The notes beneath the pieces were generated by a model that did not search any database, had not been told where the DNA came from, and was given only the letters and a program-made list of their open reading frames with translations. Position numbers and translations under genes: made by a program. From positions 186,001-250,000 of the forward strand of contig MCGO01000060.1 of NCBI GenBank assembly GCA_002104985.1: a stretch of DNA of 64,000 nt, in the 5' to 3' direction. Origin of the DNA: Rhizoclosmatium globosum. Lineage: Eukaryota; Chytridiomycota; Chytridiomycetes; Chytridiales; Chytriomycetaceae. Every line of letters begins with the position of its first letter. Position 1 is the first letter of the stretch. Shown piece after piece: positions 11,374 to 22,501 of this stretch.

Positions 11374-12555
11374 TTCGGTATTCCTTTTGTGCTGTCTTTT
11401 TTTTTGTCTTTTGATGGGATGATTGATTTTCGGTGTTGGGGTGAGGCGCTCTGTTGTTGGTGGTTATTTTTAGGAATATTGCCTCGCTTGCCTCGCTGGA
11501 AAAGAAGGCGCTGCGAAATATAGGTCTTGGGTGACTCTTACGCGAATCTTACTTCAAGTCTTGTACAAGTCAAGGTCGTTGGGAACAAGTTTTGAAATCG
11601 TGTGTAACGTAAAGATTCCACTGTAAACACAACTCAGTTCACTATTCGAAATAATGATAACTAGAACGATAAATATTGGGATAATTCGTATTTATTTGAC
11701 GCATTGTATCAACGCGATTGTTGGAAGACAGGAGATGTTGAAAGAAAAAGAGGGGGAGGGGATGTAAGACAAAACAAGAACGAGATGTACATGTGTAAGG
11801 TACACGCCGGGTGAACGATGTCAAACAAAGTGATGTTGGGCTCATAAAGACCAACTACGCCAATGGTTTAGCAGTAGTTCGTGAGTAAGAGTCCGTTTGT
11901 TGTTGCATTGCTAAAAAATAGTGATCTCCTTATGGAAGAATGAAGAAGTTACAGAGTGTACAGTGCGTGTTGAACGTCAAATGGTGGATGGTGATTGGGA
12001 TAGTTGAAACAATCATAGAGTTCAGATACCAATATCAGCATCAGTATGTGAAGAGATGATTGATTGCAGGAAAGGAAGAGAAAGAGAGGAAAGAAACAGA
12101 GAAGGAAGGGGCTCCCCCCAAAAGGGAAGAGGAGAAGTTTGCAAGAGTAACCTCGTTGAGTTACATCCACCCAAAAAGAGTGAACGCAAACGCATTTCTG
12201 TGCTATGGGAAACAGCTCACTGGGCCTTGGATCCAGAAAAAGAGAGGCAGAATGGGCTAGATCACAGATCATCTTTGCCACTCTCTCTTTCCCCTTCACC
12301 AATCCAGGAAAGCCGGCAGCATTTACGCCCGCCATTTCTGGCCCGTCCCCGAGGATTTGCCCCCAAGATTAAAGAAGAGACGTTGAGCGCTAGCCCGCGG
12401 TCTCCGTGTGTGGTCTCGGTGCCCGTTTCTTTGCAAACTTCTGAAAGGTGAATGGGAAAAAAAGAAAACGCCTTTGTTAACCAACAACCCTCGAAAGTCC
12501 CCGAGACAATCAATTTAAGAAATGAGAGAAATGAAGAAGGAAATAGAGAGAGGAT
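11374..12555. other. Intergenic stretch without supported gene
   Basis: About 1.2 kb between the divergent upstream end of the UIM gene and the 3' end of the first lectin gene. It starts with a T-rich tract (11398-11408) that is probably promoter for the UIM gene. Open frames on both strands near 11950-12510 have no recognisable domain, biased low-complexity content (Arg/Glu/Lys on the plus strand) and no convincing splice context. A long lectin 3' UTR or a non-coding transcript would be invisible to this reading. Confidence 0.5.
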
Positions 12556-13200
12556 TTAGTGAGATCCAGCAGCCCAGACAACGGTGTCTCCAGTGTCATA
12601 CAACACCAAGTTTCCGTCGTTCTAAATGAAAATGTCCATTAGCGTGTTTCTGACACAGCATATAAACGTCAAAGTACCTGAAGACAGAGCTTCGTTCCGA
12701 AAATCGAGCCTTGCTTTCCAGCATCCCAAACACTTGGTCCGTTTGTGTAAACGCTGGTGGTAATATAGAAACGCCCGTTGTTATTCCAGACTGCGCGAGC
12801 GTTGGTATTCCATGTCCCAGAGCTCCAAATAGAAGAGATGCAGCCACCTCCCCAGTTACAAGTTGTAGCATACCAAATCGCGTCTATAATAGCCGATGAA
12901 AACCATAAATCACAAAGATGCGTTAAACTTACAAATAACAGCGTTTCCATCAGGCTGCAATGCGAGCATCGCAGTTCCGGCAGGGTTTCTGATACGCTTA
13001 CACGTTGTAATCGCATTAGTAGCAAGCAAGCAGGTCTTGAAACCAGTTCCATCACCGGACGCCATCATGTACGGTAAGTCTTGATACTGGTCAAAGACGG
13101 ACTTGGCGTTCCAGTCTCCCAAGTTGTTGCATGGGAACCCTCCGTCTGCAGAAACGAAGGTGGTGAGGATGGAAACGAGGACAGCCGTAAGGAACTTCAT
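12556..13200 (-). CDS. Secreted bulb-type (mannose-binding, GNA-like) lectin
   Basis: Exons 13200-12933, 12883-12678 and 12621-12556 give 179 residues. A signal peptide (MKFLTAVLVSILTTFVSA) is followed by a beta-prism lectin domain. The B-lectin signature Q-D-N-V-Y is present twice: QPDGNAVIY is created across the first intron and QNDGNLVLYD across the second. The domain also has the IW--GTW-T repeats typical of the family, and ends WAAGSH. Six or more Cys suggest disulfides in the mature protein. Secreted fungal B-lectins bind mannose-type glycans, so adhesion or nutrient binding at the cell surface is plausible. The gene is the first of a tandem pair with 13540-14160, which has the same leader type and the same two motif positions. 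The 3' exon is only 66 nt. Confidence 0.82.
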
Positions 13201-13539
13201 GAGTAGTTTTTTGGTTGAATTATTAATTTCTGAAGTATTGAGGGATGCCGAGTGCGGTTGTTCTATTTATGATTCGTTCAGAGAAGGATTGGAACCTATG
13301 TGTGGGGGCTTTTTTTGTGTTCTGGAAGCTAGTGATGAAATGCACCGACGAAAGCGAATGCAATTAATATATTAAATAAATATGAATGGAATGTGAATTT
13401 CGAGGGTAGATGAAAGGTATGCGTGCTCATAGTATTTTATTGCTTCGAAAATGCGCGTAGTCAATAATAGAAAAATAGATACGCAGGAGAAAACTCAATA
13501 CACAAATAGAACTTGGTTCAAATAGAACGTAAAGCAAGA
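13201..13539. other. Spacer between the two lectin genes
   Basis: 339 bases upstream of lectin 1 and downstream of lectin 2. AT-rich, holding presumably the lectin 1 promoter and lectin 2 3' UTR. I see no gene or clear motif. Confidence 0.5.
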
Positions 13540-14160
13540 TTAGTAGGTCTTGGAATCCCAAATAGCCCTCCCGTTATCATACAAAACAAGGTTTCCATCA
13601 TTCTGCATACAAAGCTGAGTAGTACGTGGAGAACCGGCATTCGTTCCCCAAATGATTTGATTCGATGCATCGTACACCAAAAAGCGACCATCTTGAACGG
13701 TAATATACGCTCCTGGCTTGTTCCATGTTTGTGTGTTCCAAACTGGCTTTGTGCATACACCAAGGCTTAAATTGCAACCCCAGCCCTGTCCGACTAGGTA
13801 ACATAAGAAATATTAAATTACAAGTATTATCTTCATGGTAGACTTACTCCCATAAATAACGGCGTTTCCATCCGGCTATACTTTCGTTTTAGCTTTATCA
13901 GTTTTCAAAGTGTAACGGCTCTGTAATACCTGCATCACCAAATGCTTGTTTCCTTTTGGGTTGGAGAGTTTATAGCACGTCGAAATACGGTAATAGGGTT
14001 GGAGGCATCGCTTGTCAGCATCCAATGTGATGGCATAGCCTGGCACGTCATAATAGGCGTTGATCTTTGAGTATGGTGTACTGTCTCCAAGGTTTTCACA
14101 GCTTTGTGCCAACGCTCCACACGCAATGAGGAGCAGGGAAGCAAGTTGAAGGGCAAACAT
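13540..14160 (-). CDS. Secreted bulb-type lectin, second copy
   Basis: Three exons, 14160-13930, 13875-13848 (only 28 nt) and 13793-13540, make 170 residues. The leader MFALQLASLLLIACGALAQ is a signal peptide. The mature part starts CENLGD, like the CNNLGD of the neighbour. The first sugar-site motif QPDGNAVIYG depends on the 28-nt micro-exon, and the second is MQNDGNLVLYDNG, followed by AIWDSKTY and stop. WNTQTW and the DGRFLVYD motif fill the third subdomain. The tandem arrangement and shared intron positions with 12556-13200 show a local duplication; the two proteins differ enough to have diverged in ligand. The first intron ends AAAGTATAG and the second starts GTAAGT. Confidence 0.82.
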
Positions 14161-14433
14161 CCGGGAAGCTTGTCTTTTCGCTGTTCTTATTTTAGGCGAA
14201 TTGTTGATATCATATTCCTCCTAATATTGGAACGTCGGGGATTTTTTGGTTGTTTGTTGATCCAAACATAGCTTGTCAAGTGGAGTCTTTGACGAAAATA
14301 AACTCGAACACGTTTTAATTCACGCAGCAACTCTTTTCTTTTGCGAACCCTGAACAGTTCAGAAATACAACAACAATAAACAAAGAAAAGAAAACGAGTA
14401 TAGGTTTCAAACAAGTAAAACCCTACTGATAAA

Positions 14434-16997
14434 TCATTGCACAATCTCAGCTGAGAAGGCATACAGAGTTCCTACATTTGCGGCGGCAACAAGTTCCTGG
14501 AACTTGGCAATCACATCAGGAGTCATGTAGTTGGTTGATGGAAGAGATGGCTGCGATGATGGGAGGTACTAAATTCAAATCATCAGCACACACATTCATG
14601 TTACAAACTTAAGATAAATATATACCTTTGGCTCTTTGAATCCACTGTGAGAATACAACAGTCCCGAACAAACTGCAAACCGCACAATCACTTGTCGTAA
14701 GAAATCATCTTGCATGAATCTCTTGAACGATTTGTCTAGAGGCCCAAATCAGTAAAGCTTCATAACGACGGAGAAGATTGATAGTTACCCAACGATGTAG
14801 ACAATTCCAACGCGTCCGTGATGAGTTTCTCGATTTGGTTGAAGATTGGGTAACATTTGACCCATGTTTCGGCCTGGGTGTTTGGGATATCGCTAATGTA
14901 TGCGAACGCTTTGATAGGGCTGTGCAGGAACATTGTGAACAAGCTTCCGATTTGTGCAGGTTCTAAAGTAACATAAGACAACCACAGTGGAGGAAAAGCC
15001 AATTACCTTTCAAGATGGATGGGTACTCGACAGGACTCATCAAGCAAACAAACGCCTGGTTAAAGACATGTGGCGTGGACTATACACATTGTTGTTAGGA
15101 ATCCACTGGCGCACCAAACTGGCAACCATACCTTAAACGCAACACTATTCGTGCTATCCATAACAACAAACAAGGGCTTCCTCGTGAACGGAACCAAATC
15201 CCCAGGATGCAAGCTATGAATCAGATTCGTCTGGTCCAAGTCAACCTTCTCTGCATTCTTGCGTGAGTAATTGACAGCTGTCGCAACACCCCCATTGTAT
15301 CCAACAGACTCTCCTGTTTGACGCTTGGATCCGTCAGCAGAGATGTACAGCATCAAAGCCGAGTTTTCGTTGATATCCTAGCAGGCTTGTTAGCAAACAC
15401 ATTTCATGAACAGAGAAAAACATACCTTATACGCCGTCGCAACATACAACAAAAGCTGAGCAAGCGTCGGTCTATACAACAAATACTTGTGTGGATTCGC
15501 CCTCTTCGCCGTCGCCGCACCAGTACCAGCAGCCGCCGCAGCAGCAGCAGCATCTCCACCACCAACAACAGTACTCCCCTCAGCACCATCCACCTGCATA
15601 GCATCATTCTGCACAACCGGCGGCGCCATAGCCCCACCCTTCCCGCTCGCAGCACTCGGCTCCCGTTCAAGACTCTGAAGCATCCGATACATATCCAGCG
15701 TCAACTCCGAGAACTTGATTTGGTTCGCGTAGTTGCCAACGAGAATTGCTTCTTGGAGTTTGAGGCGGGGTGGGGCGTCGGCGGAGGATGGAGCGAGGGA
15801 GATGGATTTGGAGAGGGGGAGGCGGGATTGAGGAGGGATTAGTTGGGTTGAAGGCGTTTCTGGGTTTGTTGGTGTGAGTCGTCGTTCAGCCTGTGTAGGT
15901 GGTGGGTTCAAGAGGGGGTTAGAGATCGGGAAAACGGGGAGAGGAGAGAGGATTCACCTCGAGGAAGGTTGTAATTTCGGAAAGAACAACGTTCCATTCT
16001 TGACTGTCGCTTGGTTTGAAGGTTTTAGTGTATTCGTCAATGAGTCCCGTCAATTCATCCATCAGCTTTTTGATTGTATCGTTGGAGTTAAGGAGAAGGC
16101 AAACGACAATGAAACGGGCGTAGTATCGAAGCTTCTTGATCATGAGCGGAGGGCTGATGAAAGGTGGAGTGTCAAACATCTGTGGTTATCTCTCTCTGAA
16201 AACACGTACTTTTTCGCGTCCAAAACATCACGGAAGTACTGACGTTCACGGATAGCTTCGTAAAAGACGAAGGACTCGTACAAATAGTTGGTTTCGGAGG
16301 TACGAAGGTAGTAATGGTAGTAAAGCTCTATCAAACGAAGCCAGGCATCCATCAGTATAACCGCCTTCTCCAAAACCAATAATTCACTCACGTCCAATCT
16401 TTGAAGCGATTTCTCCAATCTCGTAACGCTTCAATCCGTACAAATCCTTGTTCTCCAAGACCAAACTGTCAAAGGCGATAAAACCCAAATCAGTGACTCT
16501 GCTCTTGTCAAAACGAAAGGTATAAGCTGCTTATCGTACCGATGTGATTGTTGAAACTTCCAGAGTTTAGTGTATACTTCAAATGTGCGTTGGAAGTACG
16601 GCTGCCAGTTCTTTCCGGTTGGTGGGAGGTCTCTGTAGGTTGCCAAGTATTTAGTTGATAGTTCCTGAAGGATGTGCAGGCATTGGTAGGCTCCGAAAGT
16701 CGGACAACCAAGAGTGGGGAACCCTGCCCCAACACACCCACACCCACAACCCAGTCAAACAACGCACCTGAGCCCCGCAAAAAGCTGCTGCGACTTCTCC
16801 AACAAATACTGAAACTCTGAAATCGCAGTCAGTTCTCACTCTCTTTGTTGTAATTAAAAGAAAGGGGAAGAGTCACCTTCGACAATCTTTGCGTTTGGAT
16901 TCGCACTTTGCGGCTGGGGCACTGCGGGTGCTGCGGCAGAAGGAGCGTCTGATTGCTGCGAAGAAGGTGCGTTTGGGTTGGCGGGCTCGGCCTCCAT
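14434..16997 (-). CDS. SCAI: SCAI family protein
   Basis: Full orthologue of SCAI (suppressor of cancer cell invasion), a nuclear cofactor that in animals restrains MRTF/SRF transcription and joins 53BP1-linked DNA repair. Twelve exons (16997-16877, 16816-16768, 16632-16540, 16465-16392, 16327-16210, 16153-15958, 15890-15426, 15377-15132, 15055-15007, 14962-14789, 14735-14626, 14568-14434) sum to 609 residues, against about 606 in human. Conserved blocks in order: EFQYLLEKSQQLFAGLRDLP, WQPYFQRTFEVYTKLWKFQQ, YEIGEIASKIGQLYYHYYLR, IKKLRYYARFIVVCLLLN, IKFSELTLDMYRMLQSLERE, NPHKYLLYRPTLAQLL, SLHPGDLVPFTRKPLFVVMD and DDFLRQVIVRF. A nine-residue polyalanine insert sits before the NPHKYLLY block. 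The intron between 16209 and 16154 was set by homology because the first AG gives the wrong frame. MRTF is not known in fungi, so the ancestral role is probably different. Confidence 0.92.
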
Positions 16998-17218
16998 TTT
17001 AGGTTATTCGACGCTGATTTTGATGTTTTTCCTCTTTCGCTTTGGACATGCACAGCCACACTTTCTTTACTTTCCTTTTTATGACATGATTAAAGAAGAG
17101 ATAGAGATAGGTTTATATGATGGTCATTTTTCGTTATGTATAAAATGTAAGGGAGTTACTATCTAGAAGGGGGAGAACGAACCAATAGACATACTGAGTA
17201 CTACTAAAAATGACTAAA

Positions 17219-18686
17219 TCAAAACAATAACTTTCGAGCATCGTCCAAAATATCCATAATGACCCAGTATGGTCCTTCCTCAGCAATCCATTTATGTTCC
17301 TCTGGATACTTGAACCAGTCAACATTCTCCGGCTCAGGACTGATTTCATCCACGTCTGGGTTGTACGGTTTACCATCATATGTGACACGGTTATTTAAAA
17401 CGAATGTACGGTAAAAGTATAGCGCCATGTTGTCTTGATCCAGGTTTGGGTGGATATGAGGTTTTACCAGTGCTGCATGAGCTTCAGGTAGTTTCGACCA
17501 ATGCAGTGTTGGTTTGATGTGATGAATTCTGTGGATGAGTGGCGTAAGACAAATTGGGTGATGGAAGATAGAGGATGAAAGTCTTGGCGCTGAGATTCGC
17601 TCACTGTTGTAACAATGGTTTCATACCATCAAATCAACTGGATCTAAATAATACTGTGCGCCTTTATAGTACTTTGTTCGCTTCGCTCTCTCATACGGTA
17701 TCACACTCGTGGGAGGGCACTTACCCATGAAACCCGTTATTAAAGAACAAAGTATTCGTAATCCATCCAGTAAAGTTTCGACTCGTGTTAATATTCATCA
17801 AATGAACTGGAGCCAGCCCCCCTTTCCCGTCAGTACGGTTCAACGGATTCCCCATCTCCAAAATAACAGGCCGAGCACACCCATCATGCTGCAACATATT
17901 CATGTTTGTAATAAAGACAGAGGCAGCCATACGAGGCAAGTTCCAGAACAGGATCCATTTGAGTGGGTTGATGAGAGCACAGGTAACATGCATAATAATG
18001 ACAGCCGAGAGTTGAAGCGCAAAGTCTGTCCAAATCCTTCGCTTCTGACGACGCATCAGACGCATGTATCGCATGTCCGATGCGGCAATAAGGTGGCCGA
18101 CAGTCGAGAAGAAGTAGAGGTAGTTGAACAAGTGGTGCTCATATCGCATCTGAGTGGTCCGCATGAAGTCCTGCTGCATCTGAGTGTATCTATGATGCGA
18201 CAGGTTGTGCGCTGATACGAAAGTGCACACGGGATGGCCAAAGCAGATTGACAGGACAATGTGGAATATTCTGTTATTGAATGGCTCATGGAAGATGTTC
18301 ACGTGGATAGTGTTGTGAACGATGGTAGAGACCGTTGCAGTTAGTTGGACCAGGGCGAGCCACAGAAGCACTTTGATTGGCCATGATACATAAGTGGTAG
18401 TAGTCCAAATAGCGAAATTGGCAGCAACGCAGAGGCCGACTGCCACCAGTGTTTTGACATCGGAGGGCTCTCTCAATCCGAGGCTGTCTCCGAGTAGCTT
18501 CATCAACGGCGACGGTGCGGCGTAGTGCACTTGAACAGCCTCAGAGTCGGTTTTAAGTGCACTGTCATCGCCGGTCGTCTTTAGCTCGCCGATCACTGCC
18601 ACTACCGAATTAGCACTTGCTGTCTACTACCTACGCTACTCGAAAGTACCTGTCTCGGTCTCGGTCGTGGTGGTCTCAGTCGACAT
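17219..18686 (-). CDS. Membrane fatty-acid desaturase-type protein
   Basis: Membrane di-iron protein of the fatty-acid desaturase family, 407 residues from exons 18686-18650, 18601-17725 and 17528-17219. The first exon is tiny (37 nt, MSTETTTTETET) and splices to the reading frame starting VAVIGELKTT; the long frame itself has no ATG before its first membrane segment, which supports this start. Three histidine boxes are seen: HNTIH near residue 108, HNLSHH near 142 (in SAHNLSHHRYTQ) and HGIHH, which is assembled across the second intron. Hydrophobic pairs flank them (around residues 65-100 and 205-245). It would insert a double bond or hydroxyl into a lipid acyl chain in the ER. Substrate and regioselectivity cannot be read from the sequence; no cytochrome b5 domain is fused. 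Confidence 0.8.
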
Positions 18687-19089
18687 TTGTAATAACTGGC
18701 TGTGTCCTCCGAATTTTTGACTCACGATTTGCCAAACTTCCAAGAACCCGTCACACTGCCACACCACCCCTTGCGATCAAAGAAGATCATTGGCATGCGA
18801 ACATGTAAGTATATTGGGATTTATTCAAAGCACGTAGAATAATAACTATGAATTTGGCAGGAACCCGCCTGACACAGTGGTTTATGGATGCGCTTTTTAT
18901 GACTCAGAATAGAGTCAATAATTCTTTAAAGAATGAGTGTCAAGAACGACTTTTCGTTTTGCTTTCGTTTGATATGGCTGACAAATGATAAAATTGGCCA
19001 CGCGCTGACAGTTACCAACTCTTGATTTTTTCTTGTTTAGAGTTCCATGTTCTTCATATATTAATTGGTTTCTAGAAAACATGTGCTGT
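18687..19089. other. Intergenic region, no gene seen
   Basis: About 400 bases between the start of the desaturase gene and a decayed coding fragment. The side next to 18686 is the likely desaturase promoter. No convincing coding frame or RNA structure was seen. Confidence 0.5.
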
Positions 19090-19425
19090 GAATTTTAGAG
19101 TCGAGTCTGACTCGAAACTGGGTTCGCTCACCACAAAACTGATCAAGCAGATTGGACACTTGTCGTATGCAAGATGATGGTTTTGGCCAACGATTTGGAT
19201 GAAATTGTATATTCTAAAGTGCTGGATCAAGCAGTGGTGGATTACTACGATACATTGCAAACTCTGCACAATGCCACAAATGCTGCGCGTCAAGTCAGGC
19301 ACGTACAATTCTTGTCTAGCTGTCGGAGCATATGAACTCACAATCTTTTGCAATAGATCACCCGGATCCGCGAGCTCGAGCGATCGCTGATGAGCCTCAA
19401 ATCAGACTTGCGCACAGCCTAGAGC
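19090..19425 (+). pseudogene. Decayed partial copy of the adjacent coiled-coil gene
   Basis: Bases 19175-19300 are a diverged copy of 19660-19790. The fragment reads VLANDLDEIVYSKVLDQAVV followed by DYYDTL and RQV, against LISKDLNEMLYTTVLDQALT, DYYAIL and RQV in the gene downstream. The fragment changes frame and contains stops: TGA near 19180 and TAG near 19410, the latter just after a helix-like ITRIRELERSLMSLKSDLRT segment. No intact open frame connects the pieces. It therefore looks like the remains of a tandem duplicate or of the original 5' exons of 19459-20386. I do not recognise the family. Confidence 0.5.
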
Positions 19426-19458
19426 GAATCCCAGGTTGCAATTGATGGAAAAGCTCGC

Positions 19459-20386
19459 TTGTCAAGATTCACATTCCTTTCGTCGAGAGCAAGAAATGAG
19501 GCCACTACGAAAAGAGATCAAGGGATTGCCACCACTCAGGCGAAACAAACTAATTTGGAAACACAAGTCGCGGGTATCGAGAACACATTGAAGAAGTTTC
19601 AGGATGCTGCCACAAACCAGAAGAAAATCCATGCAAACTGGGTCCTTGTTGTGTCAAAATTCATGCTAATTTCAAAGGATCTCAACGAAATGCTTTATAC
19701 AACAGTCTTGGATCAAGCCTTGACGGACTACTACGCCATCTTGCATACTTGCTTTAAAGCAGCAAGCGCATTTCGCCAAGTCTCGTACGCACTGTCGACA
19801 CAGCCAAAAAAAATTGGTAGTCATGAACGTGCAGGTCTATTGCTTCCCCAGCTTCTCGCAAACGCTGCCGCGGTCTATAATCCTCTAACAGCAGTTGTAA
19901 TGGATTTTGATCTTTCGGCCTCAGTTGCGTGGGATGCAGAGGACGTGACCCTATCACTTCTTTCCAGAGCCCAAACGGTATGTTATTTTAAAAAATTATA
20001 TATAAGATTAAATAGTATTGTAGTTTATGATAGATGAGTTGGCGAGCCTCCGCCAAAAGCTTGCAACGCAGCACGACGTTCTCACCAAGGCCTCTAATCA
20101 AGTTGCATTCATTCGTTCCAAACTGATTTTGACAATTTTTGATTCCTGTGGCATTTTAGCGTCTGAGTCCCAGAACGTTGCTAAAGCTTTGGCATATGAT
20201 CATCGGAACTTGAGCTTCCTTGTCAGCTTGAAAACGGATTTTGAAAATGGAAGCTCAAACAATGAAAGCACTTGGTCGTATTTGCCAACCAAGAAGGAGG
20301 TTGGAAGAGCTGTGGGTTTGCTGTATCCCGAATTGACTCCAGATGTAATTGAAGTGTCGGCGGATGGTTTGCCACGTTATGAGTAA
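19459..20386 (+). CDS. Helical (coiled-coil) protein of unknown function, start unclear
   Basis: Exon from about 19459 to 19978 joins 20025-20386 across an intron with donor GTATGT and acceptor TTGTAG. The protein is about 290 residues and nearly all helical, with heptad-like stretches such as ETQVAGIENTLKKFQDAA and DELASLRQKLATQHDVLTKA, and LYPELTPDVIEVSADGLPRY at the end. The open frame has no ATG before about residue 69 and is preceded by an in-frame TAG, so the real first exon is either missing from my model or lost. The upstream region holds a broken copy of the middle of this protein (19175-19300), which makes a partly decayed tandem family likely. No known domain is recognised; the pattern of paired long helices could suit several all-helical families. 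Confidence 0.45.
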
Positions 20387-20584
20387 CATATTCTTCCCTT
20401 TTACCTTTTTTTTTGGATTGAAGCAGAATGAAATATAAGCATAGATATATCAATTTTGAGAATTGCACTGATTTGTGATCCTGATTACTGATTTTTGACA
20501 CCCGTGCAGCGAATTTCTATCAGTCAGCTTGTTATAAACGTCGCGCAATGGAGCTGTATCTACACGTGCAATTAGCCCGCGAGG

Positions 20585-20590
20585 TATAAA
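20585..20590 (+). promoter_or_regulatory. TATA-like box upstream of the MFS transporter
   Basis: TATAAA lies about 47 bases before the ATG at 20637, in a short 250-base intergenic gap. Position and sequence fit a core promoter for the transporter, but the transcript start is not known. Confidence 0.35.
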
Positions 20591-20636
20591 GGGCAGTCAC
20601 ACTTATCGTTCCAAATCCGCTTCCAAACAGCTTGCC

Positions 20637-22230
20637 ATGTCTAACATTGTGGTTCCCACTGATAAAAACGCTCTCGAGCCGCAAACTAGTGATCTCATCC
20701 TCGCCGCTACTAGCGTCGAAGGTTTTGATGAATCTCTGGAGTACACCGAAGAAGAAGAAGCCAGGGTCCGCCGCTTGATTGATGTGAGAACATTCACTTC
20801 AATTCAATCTCACAACAAAATCTAATTCATAGTCACTAAAATAGACTCGATTTATGCCATGGATTCTATTCTCAACCTTCATCTTGAACATGGACCGTAC
20901 TAATTTGTCGAACGCCATCTCTGGAGGCATGGCTCGAAACATTGGAATCACACTCACAATCATCAACAACTCCATTTCCATGTATGCTGTTCTCTTCTCC
21001 ATTGCCGCCTTCTGTGGATCGATTCTTGCCAAGCGTTTCGGTCCACACCGTGTTATTCCAGCCATGGTCTTTTCTTGGGGTCTGGTGACACTTGGGCACG
21101 CTTTTATTCAGGATGCAAGTCAGTACTACTTGATTCGTGCTCTTATTGCGCTTACTGAGGGAGGTGTGATTCCTGCAACTCTCGTTTACCTTGGATCTTA
21201 CTACAAAAGAAACGAACTTGCAACTCGACTCTCTTGGTTTTGGGGAGTCCAAACTCTTGCCTCCGCCGTGTCTGGTTTGATGGCTTCCGGTTTGCTTCAA
21301 CTTGAGGGAGTCAATGGCTTGAACGGTTGGCGTTGGCTTTTTATTGTCGACGGAATCATTACAGTCTTGGCCGCGTTTGCATTCTGGCAAGTTCTTCCTC
21401 GCTCTCCTTACCACACAAAAGAAGGATTCCTCAATTTTGGTGGTTGGCTTACTGAACGGCAAGGAAAGATTGCAGTCACTCGTGTTGTTCGCGACGACTT
21501 GCTCAAGCTCCAATATGAGGCTAGAGTTACTTTGAAAGACGTCTGGGCAACATTGGTTGACTACCGCGTTTGGGGCCACTTGATCATTACACTCATTGGG
21601 TTGACTTACGCGACACCATTTGGAACGTACATGCCTTCGATTATCAACTCATTTGGATTCAACGTTTACGTCTCCAATGCCTTGACTGCGCCAAATGCAA
21701 TCTTTGGATTCATCACCATGACAACTTTGGCTTGGCATTCTGACAAGTACAATGAACGTGGATTCCACGGTGTCTTTGCTAACACTTGGCTCTTGGCTGG
21801 AATAATGCTTCTCGAGTTCTTACCTGACGACTCATCAAAGGGTGTTTTATTCCTTGCTACCTTCGTGATTGCTGGTGCTCCATCTGTCCACCCGCTCAAC
21901 ATCGCTTGGATGTCGGAGAATACAGCGCCAATTGGAAAGCGTACAGTTGCCACAGGTCTCATTATTGGATTCGCAAATATTTACGGCGTGTACGCTTCAC
22001 AAATCTATCAAGCAAGCGACGCTCCCCGTTTCCACACTGGAAACTTTATTTTGATTGGTTTCGTGTCTGCCACTATTCTGCTTTGGTTGAACCAAAAGTT
22101 CTTGTACGTTCGCACTAATAAGCAAAGAGCTTCTGTGTGGAATGCCAAATCTGACGATGATAAGGCTGAATACAACGCCAACACGACGCACCAAGGAAGC
22201 GATAGACTTGACTTTGTTTTTAAGACTTAG
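20637..22230 (+). CDS. MFS permease of the anion:cation symporter (allantoate/nicotinate) type
   Basis: Two exons, 20637-20783 and 20845-22230, encode 510 residues. The first acceptor is AAATAG (20844); an AG 11 bases earlier would hit a stop. The N-terminus carries the charged EEEEARVRRLID lead-in and then RFMPWILFSTFILNMDRTNL, the ACS-family start of helix 1 with the DRTN motif (Dal5/Tna1/Vht1 relatives). About twelve hydrophobic segments follow, with the first loop R-GPH-VI after helix 2 (AKRFGPHRVIPA) and WRWLFIVDGI in the middle, a hallmark of this group. Family members import small organic anions such as allantoate, nicotinate or biotin. The exact substrate cannot be called. The gene is isolated, not in an obvious catabolic cluster. 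Confidence 0.85.
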
Positions 22231-22501
22231 ACCCTGATTCAGTTTTCAACATCTCTTAATAAATCATGATTAACTTTAACCTCCTCACTTTGAATATTAT
22301 TTAAGTTACGTGAACTTTCTCTGCTACATACAATCATCCACATCGGCCAATTCATAATGAAGCATCATCAAGAGACAACTGCAAACGTTCCACCCGAGAT
22401 AACGTCGTCCTTTCAACGTGAGTTTTTGTGAAATCCATCATTTCAGCGTCCTGAAGGTTCTCCATGAAATACTTCTATTCATAAATTTTTGAGGTCTATA
22501 A

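Noticed and set aside
11949..12513. Several open frames of 80-130 codons on both strands
   Set aside because: No motif, no splice logic and strong low-complexity bias. Might be non-coding RNA or UTR.
20872..21579. 235-codon open frame on the minus strand
   Set aside because: Lies antisense inside the MFS gene, whose motifs and membrane pattern are clear; the antisense product has no recognisable domain.
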